Positions 8,741-16,360 of a stretch of DNA of 64,000 nt are shown here, one piece after another; position 1 is the stretch's first letter, and each line of letters starts with the position of its first letter. This DNA is from Bin87 sp963666415 (GTDB taxonomy: Bacteria > Chloroflexota > Dehalococcoidia > Lucifugimonadales > UBA3495). A program made the translations under genes and the position numbers. Location of the stretch: the NCBI GenBank assembly GCA_963666415.2, contig CAXXPD010000003.1:1922001-1986000 (forward strand). Reading direction: 5' to 3'. A model generated the notes under the pieces. The model made no database searches. It was given only the letters and a program-made list of their open reading frames with translations, and was not told the origin of the DNA.

Positions 8741-9541
8741 GGCGTGTTGACATTCAACCTCTGGCGGGAGTCAGCGGCTGTTCGACCGCTACCGTCGCGG
8801 CACCGCGAGGTATGCCTATGCCCTCCAGAAACGTGTAAACGCCTTCCACATTCCACTCGCTCAGCACTCCGATGTAGAGTTCATTTGCGCCTTCGTGCAG
8901 GTCGATCGTATGCACCCCGTCCTGATCCCATATTCCCTCTGACTGCATCAGGTCATACCACTCAGAAAGCTGGGTGATGGTGAAATCGCCCTTGATGGTG
9001 TTCAGCTTCAAGCCCGACTCGGCGTCGAGTAATTCTTCAAGGGCCTGTCGGGTTTCCTCCCATTTTTCAGGGTTGTTCTCGTCTTCGACGATGTAGATGT
9101 TGAGAACGGTCCCCCGCTTGGAAAGGAAAGCCCCGCCGAATCCGGGATTTTTTCTGGCGGCACTCATCAGGCGGCCTCTTTGGTGCTCCCTAGAGAATGA
9201 CGGGTCAAGATTTTTGTAGATTGACTGGTCATACCGCTCGTCGGTGGACGCGTCAGGGTTGCTGGATGACCATTGCGTCCACGCGAACCCGACCATACCT
9301 GCTACCAGGATGAGGAACCAGATCATCACAATGACATGCTTCGATACCATTTCCTGTCCGTTGGAATTTGGCCGTGACCGTGGTCGCGCTGTCGTAGGGC
9401 TCGGTACGGGTTCCGTCCAACTTCAATTGAACGGCTCAATCCCCGATGGGGCTGGGTCGAGGAGTTTCTCATGCCTGAAAAGAGGGTTGTGTTCTGCCTT
9501 GTGGGAAACTACGACGGGCTGGTGATGAATGTCAACACGCT
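8741..9541. mobile_element. 801-bp segment bounded by IS5-like inverted repeats
   Basis: The left end GGCGTGTTGACATTCA (8741-8756) and right end TGAATGTCAACACGCT (9526-9541) are inverted copies, 15 of 16 bases. Both are flanked outside by CTAG (8737-8740 and 9542-9545), which fits the 4-bp YTAR duplication of IS5-group elements. No transposase lies inside; the cargo is the membrane-anchored protein at 8754-9350, whose stop codon falls inside the left repeat. A related single end, TGAATGAAGACACGCT followed by CTAG, is at 13220-13239. Family assignment is from end sequence and target only. Confidence 0.55.
8754..9350 (-). CDS. Membrane-anchored protein resembling the N-terminal region of S1-type peptidases; probably truncated
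   Basis: 198 aa. Residues about 5-25 (HVIVMIWFLILVAGMVGFAW) form one N-terminal membrane segment. The rest looks like the propeptide-like region that precedes trypsin-fold domains in some bacterial S1 proteins: a FTITQLSEWYDLM segment, then GVHTIDLHEGANELYIGV, then a GIPRGAATVAVEQPL end. The peptidase domain itself (H-D-S) is absent. The stop codon lies within the inverted repeat at 8741-8756, so the gene may have been cut there. No good ribosome site: AGGA lies too close to the ATG. Divergent from the exported protein at 9613. Family resemblance is from memory of such proteins and is moderate evidence only. Confidence 0.5.
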   Translation of the reverse strand: MVSKHVIVMIWFLILVAGMVGFAWTQWSSSNPDASTDERYDQSIYKNLDPSFSREHQRGRLMSAARKNPGFGGAFLSKRGTVLNIYIVEDENNPEKWEETRQALEELLDAESGLKLNTIKGDFTITQLSEWYDLMQSEGIWDQDGVHTIDLHEGANELYIGVLSEWNVEGVYTFLEGIGIPRGAATVAVEQPLTPARG

Positions 9542-9612
9542 CTAGCAGCGAGTAGGATCCGCGCGAATTATCTGCAAGCCCACCTGCGGAATAACTCACA
9601 AGAGAGGTTATG

Positions 9613-10320
9613 ATGAAAACCAAGGGTCTATTATTACTGGCATCACTGGCGATGATGATCATGTTCACCGGCGTCGTCGCCGCGGAGGGCCCTGTCAAGG
9701 AGGTTTATCCCCAGGGCACATCCGAGCAGTCAGGAACGGCAGACTGGGCGTCCTTGGACGAGGTCAAAGCCAGAGGCGGCGAAGCCGAAATCTACGAAAG
9801 CCGCGAAGACGTTCCTACCGACGTCCTCGAGGGCGATCCCCATGGCGCCTCCGCCAGCCCGGACGATTTACCAAGCGCCGTGTCCCGTTCGCAAATGCCC
9901 ATGGCCGGTTCGCTAACTTCGACAGCCGGGAATTGCACCTACAGGACCAGGAGCGACGATATCCACCATTCGGGCTCACAGCTTTCAGTCCACGGATGGT
10001 GGGAGACAGTTAGTTCCACAGGCTGCCCAAGCAAAGCCGATGTCAACGTCCAACTCCAGGGGCTGATGTGCCAGTCCTACTGGGGCATTGAAGTCTGCTG
10101 GTGGGAAACCATTCAACCAGACGGTGAAGACGACGCGAACCTCTGGCCAGGTGGAGGTAGTGGCAAGAGAGTAACCGGACGGAGCGACTGCGCTTCGAAC
10201 ATAGGAACTGGATTCCGCAGTGTCGTTGACGTGGACCTCGTCGGTATATGGGACCCGTCGCAAAAGCTAGAGTCAGCTGGAGAAGAACTCCAATGCCGGC
10301 CCCCGGAACCATACTCGTAG
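9613..10320 (+). CDS. Exported protein of unknown function
   Basis: About 235 aa. A lysine-containing start, a hydrophobic run LLLLASLAMMIMFTGVVA and an A-A-E cleavage context indicate a signal peptide. The mature part is acidic and low in structure for about 90 residues, then has six or more cysteines with tryptophans (NCTYRTRSDD, SVHGWWETVSSTGC, GLMCQSYWGIEVCWWE), suggesting a small disulfide-stabilised domain outside the cytoplasm. I do not recognise the family. Two adjacent ATGs occur; the second (9613) is better spaced from GAGAGG at 9602-9607. A terminator-like hairpin follows at 10340. Neighbours are also short exported or membrane proteins, so this patch may be accessory. Confidence 0.6.
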   Translation: MKTKGLLLLASLAMMIMFTGVVAAEGPVKEVYPQGTSEQSGTADWASLDEVKARGGEAEIYESREDVPTDVLEGDPHGASASPDDLPSAVSRSQMPMAGSLTSTAGNCTYRTRSDDIHHSGSQLSVHGWWETVSSTGCPSKADVNVQLQGLMCQSYWGIEVCWWETIQPDGEDDANLWPGGGSGKRVTGRSDCASNIGTGFRSVVDVDLVGIWDPSQKLESAGEELQCRPPEPYS

Positions 10321-10339
10321 CCCTCAACCCCTGAATTTC

Positions 10340-10372
10340 GGTCGGATGCATAACCGTTGCATCCGACCTTGT
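10340..10372 (+). terminator. Hairpin after the exported protein; may also pair with the next start codon
   Basis: Eleven-base-pair perfect stem GGTCGGATGCA/TGCATCCGACC (10340-10350 and 10358-10368) followed by TTGTTA. The same left arm can instead pair with ATGCATCCGAC at 10414-10424, the start codon of the next gene, so the hairpin may have a regulatory alternative. Confidence 0.5.
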
Positions 10373-10413
10373 TACCCCCGACGCTCCAGATACGCCAGAG
10401 GAGGACCTCTACT

Positions 10414-11199
10414 ATGCATCCGACTTTGGTTCTCCAAGCCTTTGGGGAACTTTCACCAGACACTGCCAGCGCGGGCGTGGACTCCGTGGAGGAGGACCTC
10501 TACAGCGTTTTCAACGCCCGTGCTGAAATGATGGGCTGGTCCATGACCAACAGTATGACGACTACGATCGACGGGCGTGGACGGACGACGCGGTCAACAG
10601 TAACGCCCCGACCGCCATACCGTCTCCTGTGGGGTATGAACGAGGCGGAACTGACTCCGGAGGCCAAAGGAGCGCAGATCGGATGGGTACAGGTCGGACT
10701 GAAAGATGGTATTGCCAATCCCGCGGTGGTGTTACCTCCACTGGTCCAGTGCTTCGATGACGCGCTCCGGCGTTTCGGGGCCTTGGAGCTGTCCAGTCTA
10801 CAGGTGGTAGCATTCGACCTGGAACCAGGACATGGGACGCTGGAAGACAGCGTTGCCGACAGGGGGACCCCTGGCGAGAATTTCTTCAACCTTGGCTCCA
10901 AATCGAAAGTGGAGGCGGTGGTCGCTTTTGACCAGGAGATGTTCGGCGGTCATACGGTGGCCGACATGCAGTATGTGGGATACGACTGGCAGCCAGTCCC
11001 AGTACCTGATGGAGATCAAATCCACTGGCCGGCAGATATGCGGGGTACCCTGACGCCCTCGGATCTCGGCCTATCGGTCTCGCTGCCAGAGTGGACAGCT
11101 GGCAGCGTGGGGCGGGAGCTCGCACTGGTCATACGTGCGACGCACGATTTGGCGCAGGATGCCAGGAACTTCGCAGTTCGAATAACCCGTAACGGGTAG
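10414..11199 (+). CDS. Hypothetical protein, no recognised domain
   Basis: 261 aa from the ATG at 10414, preceded by AGAGGAGG at 10397-10404; an in-frame ATG at 10357 lies in the hairpin region and lacks a site. The protein is acidic with no signal peptide or membrane segment. It has several beta-rich stretches (PPYRLLWGMNEAEL, GAQIGWVQVGLKDG, ELALVIRATHDLAQDARNF) that could form a beta-sandwich. I do not recognise it. The ribosome site is part of a small inverted repeat AGAGG-AGGA-CCTCT. A 15-base copy of GAGGAGGACCTCTAC also occurs inside the gene at 10489-10503. Between the exported protein and a long gap. Confidence 0.5.
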   Translation: MHPTLVLQAFGELSPDTASAGVDSVEEDLYSVFNARAEMMGWSMTNSMTTTIDGRGRTTRSTVTPRPPYRLLWGMNEAELTPEAKGAQIGWVQVGLKDGIANPAVVLPPLVQCFDDALRRFGALELSSLQVVAFDLEPGHGTLEDSVADRGTPGENFFNLGSKSKVEAVVAFDQEMFGGHTVADMQYVGYDWQPVPVPDGDQIHWPADMRGTLTPSDLGLSVSLPEWTAGSVGRELALVIRATHDLAQDARNFAVRITRNG

Positions 11200-12153
11200 T
11201 TGGCGGAGGCGGAGCATGGTTCCCCGTGCCAGCGCAGGGCATGGATGGTACTTGATAATTGATACTTATCAAGCGCAATGGGAGGAGAACCGCCGCCCCT
11301 ATCGCCAGAGGTGGCTACCGCCTCAAGGGCAGCCGGCAGGACACCACCTCGGCTTCCCCAGACGAACCGGACGACGCTTAGATCAACGGCAGCTGCGGCC
11401 TCACTCAGACCCCCATCGCCTCACCGCCAGTCATAGCCATGACGTCAGGCATCATCCAGGTGGTACAACATTCCGCCGCTCCGCTGGCATGTTTTGCCAA
11501 CGCCTTTGACACCACGACCTGTTCCGACGCAGCCGGCCGCCACCGACGACGGGGCGGCTAGTCTTGTTACCAGCGCCAGATGCCAAAATCGTCATAGGCA
11601 GAGCGGACTCGCGGTAACTACTGGCGTACTCCAAGTAGCAGTGTCCTAATCCGGCGCCTCCTAAACGGAGGTCCGCCGCCCGGCGCCTCGGGTGACGAGC
11701 GATCTAAACGTCACCGGGACTGACGGTACTACTGTGGTCGGCTCAACGCAGTGACGAGATTCGTAGAAAGTTTGGCTACTTTCAGCTACTCTCCATCCGA
11801 ATCTGGAGTAGCGAAATTTTCTCGTGATGCTATACATCTACGCCGTGCAACGGGCGCTGCCGCAGTACCATGACTTCAGGATAGCCGGCGAGATCGTCTA
11901 TCCGAACCGCACGGTGCGAGTTCTGCAAGGCGGCCTGCCCGCTTCGTTCATCACCGACCTCGGCGCGTCGTGCTGGCCGTTTCTTGGCTGCCTACGCCAG
12001 TTCCATGATGGCCCTGCTGCTGACCGGAAATTCCCGGGATATACTCGATATGGCGGTGCAACGCCTACGGGGCACGCGCCGTGACCGTAGCATAGGGCTC
12101 GGTCAAACGACTAGGCCTTTAGTATGGGCCGCCGTCCCGCAGGAGGCTCCCCG
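11200..12153. other. Long intergenic stretch with no convincing gene
   Basis: About 950 bp. Open frames are short and have unnatural composition. One of 86 codons at 11824-12084 (plus strand) starts VQRALPQYHDFRIAGE and could be a gene remnant, but has no ribosome site and no family I recognise. Small stem-loops occur around 11770-11815 (for example GAAAGT/ACTTTC and an imperfect CTACTCTCCA/TGGAGTAG). Probably decayed or acquired DNA. Confidence 0.4.
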
Positions 12154-13005
12154 ATGATGAACGAGAATGAACGACTCAACTCACCAAAAAATCGTTGGAC
12201 CCGCTGGTACATGTGGCTCGCCTACGGCGGCATCCTGGTCGTGATCGCGGTCGGGGTCGTAATCGTGGCGATGGCACCCGCCCCCGGCAACAACGGCAAA
12301 ACGGCGGTGAGTCACCAGAAATTGGCGACATTGACCCCCGATGAAGTAGCTGCGCTAATCCGCCAACACGCCAGCGTCCGCCCTGGGGCTGGCGGAGGTG
12401 GGTCTTGCATTAACAGCCCTGCTGAAGTGAACGACTTGCAATCCATCGCGAACCAGGATGGCATCACTCTCGATGAATCCATCATGCGTTTTGCCTGGCG
12501 CGATGATTTCTCAAAGATGGTAACGGCCATCGAGAAGGAAAACCCCGACAGCGTCGTTGATGTTGCCATGACCAGCGGGTCATCGGCCTGGATCAAGTTT
12601 TCAGGTTCCATCTCCGGCAACGCCCGAAATGCCATCGACAAATTCCAGTCCGAAAACCCTCACGTTACGGTCAGCCTACAAACCGGTAAAGACCCGGGGT
12701 TCACCAAGCGGGAGGTGGAGGAAGCGGTAATCGGAGCGCATTTCGCGGTGATGGCAGAGGACGGTGTACAGGACAGCGTGACCTATTACGACAGCGACGC
12801 CATTGAAATCGTCGTGACCGTCCAGATGGCAACTCCGCCCTCCGGTGAAAAACTATCCTCTCTGGAGAAGGCAGCTGAGCGCGGCGCCGCCGACGCCACC
12901 AGGCAAGGCCGGACATCACGGACAGCCTCGCCATATCGCTGTCGGTCGTCCAGCATGACATCAGTGGAACCGACGGCTCCCTTGCGCCCAACTGACGCGG
13001 CTTGA
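12154..13005 (+). CDS. Membrane-anchored protein of unknown function with a probable C-terminal frameshift
   Basis: The ATG at 12154 has AGGAGG at 12141-12146. One membrane segment (YMWLAYGGILVVIAVGVVIV) follows a basic N-terminus. The outside part has PDEVAALIRQHASVRPGAGG, then an alpha/beta region with VVDVAMTSGSSAWIKFSG and a repeat-like VTVSLQTG. The frame runs to 13005, but after about 12898 its residues and codons look wrong. In the other frame the DNA reads RPDITDSLAISLSVV and on to a TGA at 12993-12995, with a clear third-position GC bias. A one-base loss near 12900 is therefore likely. The domain is unknown; like the protein at 8754, it could be the pre-domain of an S1-type peptidase without the catalytic part. 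Confidence 0.55.
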   Translation: MMNENERLNSPKNRWTRWYMWLAYGGILVVIAVGVVIVAMAPAPGNNGKTAVSHQKLATLTPDEVAALIRQHASVRPGAGGGGSCINSPAEVNDLQSIANQDGITLDESIMRFAWRDDFSKMVTAIEKENPDSVVDVAMTSGSSAWIKFSGSISGNARNAIDKFQSENPHVTVSLQTGKDPGFTKREVEEAVIGAHFAVMAEDGVQDSVTYYDSDAIEIVVTVQMATPPSGEKLSSLEKAAERGAADATRQGRTSRTASPYRCRSSSMTSVEPTAPLRPTDAA

Positions 13006-13032
13006 CACATTCCGTCGCGTTAGCTTTAGCAT
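13002..13032 (+). promoter_or_regulatory. Promoter-like sequence before the tRNA-like gene
   Basis: TTGACA (13002-13007) and TAGCAT (13027-13032) with a 19-base spacer; the predicted start near 13039 falls right at the tRNA 5' end. The spacer is two bases longer than ideal. Confidence 0.4.
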
Positions 13033-13040
13033 GGAGCGGT

Positions 13041-13113
13041 GCCACGGTACCTCAGTCTGGTAGAGCAATGGCTTGATACCCATGTGTCGCCGGTTCGAGT
13101 CCGGCCCGTGGCA
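13041..13113 (+). tRNA. tRNA-like gene, possibly Ile(GAT), with a degenerate anticodon arm
   Basis: The acceptor stem is perfect (GCCACGG/CCGTGGC, discriminator A at 13113). The T arm is perfect (GCCGG, loop TTCGAGT, CCGGC), and a normal D loop AGTCTGGTA is present. The D stem has a C-C mismatch at the 10-25 position (CCTC/GAGC). The anticodon arm gives only four pairs (ATGG/CCAT) around an eight-base loop CTTGATAC instead of five pairs and seven bases. If T33 precedes the anticodon, it reads GAT (isoleucine), and A73 fits isoleucine. No CCA is encoded. A small hairpin CGACAGAA/TTCTGTCG follows at 13157-13178. It may be a pseudo-tRNA, an unusual functional tRNA, or a tRNA altered by integration. 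Confidence 0.6.
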
Positions 13114-13268
13114 CCGTGATCAAGGTACACCTGCCCGGGCGCGCACACAAAGCCCGCGACAGAAATCAGGTTCTGTCGTTAGTCGACTGAACCAATGTGT
13201 CAACACATTCTGGAATTCCTGAATGAAGACACGCTCTAGGCAAATGATAGCTGTCTGAATCCCGTCAA

Positions 13269-13793
13269 CTAGATGGCTTGCAGGAATTCGTCAGTGGCCA
13301 TCACCCGGCCCTGACGCGGATAGACCTTTTCGGTCAACACCCGGTGAACCTCCGGGTCCCCATCAGAACAGGCGTCGGACAGCACTATGAAGCTGTAATT
13401 CACATCCACCGCCCAGCGGACGCCCGACAGCACGCAACCGCTGGTGGCAACACCTATAATCACCAGCGTATCGCGTCCCATCTCACGGAGGGTCACGTCC
13501 AACGCTGTCGTGGAAAACGGGCCGGGTCTGACTTTGGTGATGACCATCTCCCCGTCTGCCGGCGTTACGCCCGGATGCAGTTCAATATCAGGAGCATAGT
13601 CTGCAAACGGCCCGCCCCGGTGAACCACGTATATCACTGGGATGCCAGCTGCTCTGGCTCCGTCCAGCGCTTTGGCGGCGTTTTCCACTACTGCCACCGG
13701 GTCGCTGGCTACGTTGGCAATAATCCGTTGCTGGAAATCCATTATCAACACGGCCGTCTTGGCCGGGTCAATCTGTGTCGATTGTTGCGTCAT
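13269..13793 (-). CDS. Isochorismatase-like cysteine hydrolase
   Basis: 174 aa, a full-length compact member. The catalytic triad of the family is visible: D19 (LIMDFQ), K87 (ITKVRPGPF) and C120 in GVATSGC, with the cis-peptide motif just before the cysteine. Members hydrolyse amides such as nicotinamide, N-carbamoyl compounds, biuret or ureidoacrylate; which one is not readable here. GGAGGACCGCC precedes the ATG. It stands alone between a tRNA-like gene and the terminator of cassette 2. The 46-bp tandem repeat at 13850-13945 lies in its upstream region and carries a TATAAT on the minus strand. Confidence 0.9.
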   Translation of the reverse strand: MTQQSTQIDPAKTAVLIMDFQQRIIANVASDPVAVVENAAKALDGARAAGIPVIYVVHRGGPFADYAPDIELHPGVTPADGEMVITKVRPGPFSTTALDVTLREMGRDTLVIIGVATSGCVLSGVRWAVDVNYSFIVLSDACSDGDPEVHRVLTEKVYPRQGRVMATDEFLQAI

Positions 13794-13849
13794 GGCGGTC
13801 CTCCCGAAATCCTTTGGATGGTTTTGTGTGCGGGATAGCCCGCATCGTT

Positions 13850-13945
13850 GGCGCTTCGTTGCGGTTCAGGTCATTTGCCGCCCATTATAACGCGGCGCCG
13901 GCGCTTCGTTGGGACTCAGGTGATTTGCCCCGCGTGATAACGCGG
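13850..13945. repeat. Two tandem imperfect 46-bp repeats
   Basis: Units 13850-13895 and 13900-13945 match at 38 of 46 bases with a 50-bp period; both start GGCGCTTCGTT and end ATAACGCGG. The left unit contains TATAAT on the minus strand, in the right place for a -10 box of the hydrolase at 13793, though no good -35 box is seen. Possible operator sites. Confidence 0.6.
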
Positions 13946-13972
13946 TTCCGGATGGGACTCCCCAGCGTCGCC

Positions 13973-14006
13973 AAAATAAAAAAACTGCCGACACTCGCAT
14001 CGGCAG
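13973..14006 (-). terminator. Rho-independent terminator of cassette 2
   Basis: Stem CTGCCGA/TCGGCAG (13985-13991 and 14000-14006) with an eight-base loop. On the minus strand it is followed by TTTTTTTATTTT. It lies 62 bp after the stop of the NHL gene at 14069. Confidence 0.85.
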
Positions 14007-14068
14007 CTCAAAAGCCAAGTGGTAACGGTGAAACCATGTACCCGGTTGGGTTGGAATCACCGCGCGCG

Positions 14069-15067
14069 TCACAGGTTCAACGGGTGCTCTTCGTAATCCT
14101 TCACCTTGTTGTAAATCTGCAGGCGATGTCGTGCCGCTTCGAGCACGAAAATGCGATCCTGTTGGTCAATCTTCACCGCCACCGGCCGCCGGAATCGCCA
14201 CTCCGGTTCCAGGTTAACCCGACGGCGCGCCTTGATGATATCCGGGTTGGCGTCGATGTACGTCTGCGTCCAGGGCGAAGGCTGCTGCGCGTCGCCAACC
14301 AGCGACGTGATGAACCGACCATCCGGGCCGTACACCTGCAACCGGTGGTTCCCCCAATCGGTCACGTAGACATCGCGCTCCGAATCGACTGCAACGTCGG
14401 TGGGCCCGTGCAGGTCTCCCAATCCAGACGCCGACGCTTCGAACTTCATCAGGAAATGGCCGTCAGCATCGAACTTTTGCACCCGGTCGTTCTTCCAGTC
14501 GGCGACGTAGATGTTTCCGCAGTCGTCCAGGCACAATCCCCAAGGCATGTTGAACTGGCCATCGTCCGCCCCCTGGCATCCGAAACCGCCCAGGTATTTG
14601 CCGTCTTTGGTAAACCGTTGCACTCTGTGATTCAGGGCATCCACCATGACCAGGTTTTCGTCCGCGTCGAACGCCATACCGCTGGGAGCGTTCAGTTGCC
14701 CCTTGCCGTCGCCCGCTTCGCCCCAACTGCACTGGAAGGTGCCATCCGGATCAAAAATTGACACTCGGTTCAGGAAATCGTCAGTGGCGTAAACACTACC
14801 AGCCCCATCAAGTGCTATGGAGCGGGGCCAGACAAACTGACCGTCGCCGCGCCCAAACGCGCCAAATTGCCCTAGGAATTGATGATCCAGCGTTACCTTG
14901 CTGATACGTTGGCCCAACTCCTCGGCCCCGCGGTTAATCACGAAGACCGTGTCGTCGTCGGCCAGGGCGAAATCCTGCGGCGTCCAGAAACCCTGACCAG
15001 ACATTCCGTACATTCCCAAGCAGTAGCTGTAGTCGAACACCCTGCCTGCGGCAACTGTGGTTAGCAT
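14069..15067 (-). CDS. NHL-repeat beta-propeller protein (cassette 2)
   Basis: 332 aa. NHL units run through the protein with the cores VYATDDFLNRVSIFDPDG, LVMVDALNHRVQRFTKDG, IYVADWKNDRVQKFDADG and VYVTDWGNHRLQVYGPDG, joined by GDGKGQLNAPSG-type linkers. It is a clear paralog of the protein at 5893-6927, with the same C-terminal extension that ends in IFVLEAARHRLQIY. No signal peptide. AAAGGAGG gives a near-perfect ribosome site. Last gene of a minus-strand DUF1800-DUF1501-NHL cassette and followed by a strong terminator. Role unknown; the conserved pairing suggests it works with the two DUF proteins. Confidence 0.88.
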   Translation of the reverse strand: MLTTVAAGRVFDYSYCLGMYGMSGQGFWTPQDFALADDDTVFVINRGAEELGQRISKVTLDHQFLGQFGAFGRGDGQFVWPRSIALDGAGSVYATDDFLNRVSIFDPDGTFQCSWGEAGDGKGQLNAPSGMAFDADENLVMVDALNHRVQRFTKDGKYLGGFGCQGADDGQFNMPWGLCLDDCGNIYVADWKNDRVQKFDADGHFLMKFEASASGLGDLHGPTDVAVDSERDVYVTDWGNHRLQVYGPDGRFITSLVGDAQQPSPWTQTYIDANPDIIKARRRVNLEPEWRFRRPVAVKIDQQDRIFVLEAARHRLQIYNKVKDYEEHPLNL

Positions 15068-15177
15068 CGTCGACCTCCTTTGTAACTAGGTGGCATTGTC
15101 TGGGCCTCCTCGCTTGAGCTGTGTTCTTCCGCGACGCGTGCCAGCGTCAGTGCAACCTATTTAGCGAGGCGCACCCA

Positions 15178-16314
15178 CTATACGAAGGCCATTTGCTCGA
15201 AATTGCCGCCGACGATGGGCACGGCGTCCAACCCCAGCCACCGCTCGATCACCGTAGAATACAGGCCACGGAAATCGTAGTTGGGCGCCAGGTCGCCCTG
15301 CGACAGGTCTTCCGGCTTCAACGAAGGATAGGTGCCGTACATCCCGCCCTTCACCTGATTCCCGATCACGAAGGCTGCGCCGCCGGCGCCGTGGTCGGTT
15401 CCGGTGCCATTGTCTTTGACGCGGCGACCGAACTCGGTGAACAGCACCATAATCAGGTTGTCGCCAGCATCGTGCTCTGCCAGGTCATCGAAAAAGTCGC
15501 TAATGGCGCGGGACATATCGATCCACAGCTTGGTGTGCATCGGCGGTTGATTGAAGTGCGTGTCGAAACTGCCGTGCTGGGTATAGAACAACTGCGTGCC
15601 CAGATCCGCCAGGTACACCTGCGCAATGTCCCGCAGATACTTGGCAATCGGCGTTTCGGCGTACTCTACCGTGGACGAATACTGTTCAGGTGCGGAGCGA
15701 ATGATGTCAGCGCCCTTCAGGGCGTCGCGGCCCATCTGCCCCAGATAGTCCATCACCGGGCCAGTGCCCATCGTTGGCGAATACATGCGCGCGAACCGGT
15801 CCAGCAGCTGGTTCCGCTCTTCCTCGGCAGACACACCGGGCACGCTGGACAGTACACCGTAGGATTCCAGGCCCGAAACCGACGTCACCGGCACACCACG
15901 CAGGGCCAGCGCTCGAGGCAACCCCTGCCCAAAATTCACGCCCTTGAGCACGTTTTCACCGGTCGGGTCTAGGTCGCGGATGACGCGGCCGGCCCAACCT
16001 TCGATGCCCACCACGTCGGGCTCGCACGTGTGCCAAATGTCCATGGATCGGAAATGCGAACGAGGCGAATTTTCGTATCCAATGCCGTGGATAATCGCCA
16101 CCTTCCCCTCATCGTACAACTTCTTGAACGGGCCCATGGTGGGGTTGAACCCCAACTCGTCGTTGATGGGCAACACCTGGTCTTCCGGAATGCTAACCCG
16201 GGGCCGGCTATCCCGATAGTGCGGGTTCGTGTATGGGATGATCGTATTGAGGTAGTCATTGGCTCCGGTCATCTGCAGAACCACTACCACCGGGTCTTTC
16301 TTGGTCGACGTCAT
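15178..16314 (-). CDS. DUF1501 domain-containing protein (cassette 2)
   Basis: 378 aa, exactly the length of its paralog at 4677-5813. It shares VVLQMTGANDYLNTIIPY at the start, HFRSMDIWHTCEP, and TEFGRRVKDNGTGTDHG, the predicted metal-binding stretch of this sulfatase-like fold. No Tat or Sec signal is present. A run of six G bases lies upstream of the ATG as a weak ribosome site, and the DUF1800 stop is 46 bp away. Function unknown. Divergence from the paralog is spread over the whole protein, so the duplication is old rather than a recent copy. Confidence 0.92.
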   Translation of the reverse strand: MTSTKKDPVVVVLQMTGANDYLNTIIPYTNPHYRDSRPRVSIPEDQVLPINDELGFNPTMGPFKKLYDEGKVAIIHGIGYENSPRSHFRSMDIWHTCEPDVVGIEGWAGRVIRDLDPTGENVLKGVNFGQGLPRALALRGVPVTSVSGLESYGVLSSVPGVSAEEERNQLLDRFARMYSPTMGTGPVMDYLGQMGRDALKGADIIRSAPEQYSSTVEYAETPIAKYLRDIAQVYLADLGTQLFYTQHGSFDTHFNQPPMHTKLWIDMSRAISDFFDDLAEHDAGDNLIMVLFTEFGRRVKDNGTGTDHGAGGAAFVIGNQVKGGMYGTYPSLKPEDLSQGDLAPNYDFRGLYSTVIERWLGLDAVPIVGGNFEQMAFV

Positions 16315-16360
16315 GTCATTCCCCCCTGGCTTCTACCGACATCCAGTCAGCTTCAAACTA

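Noticed and set aside
11216..11509. 97-codon frame after the hypothetical protein
   Set aside because: Composition rich in R, H, P and Q, no natural start region.
11824..12084. Small plus-strand frame in the long gap
   Set aside because: Possible remnant, but no ribosome site, domain or codon bias to support a gene.
13850..13945. CRISPR-like repeats
   Set aside because: Only two imperfect units with four bases between them and no cas genes.
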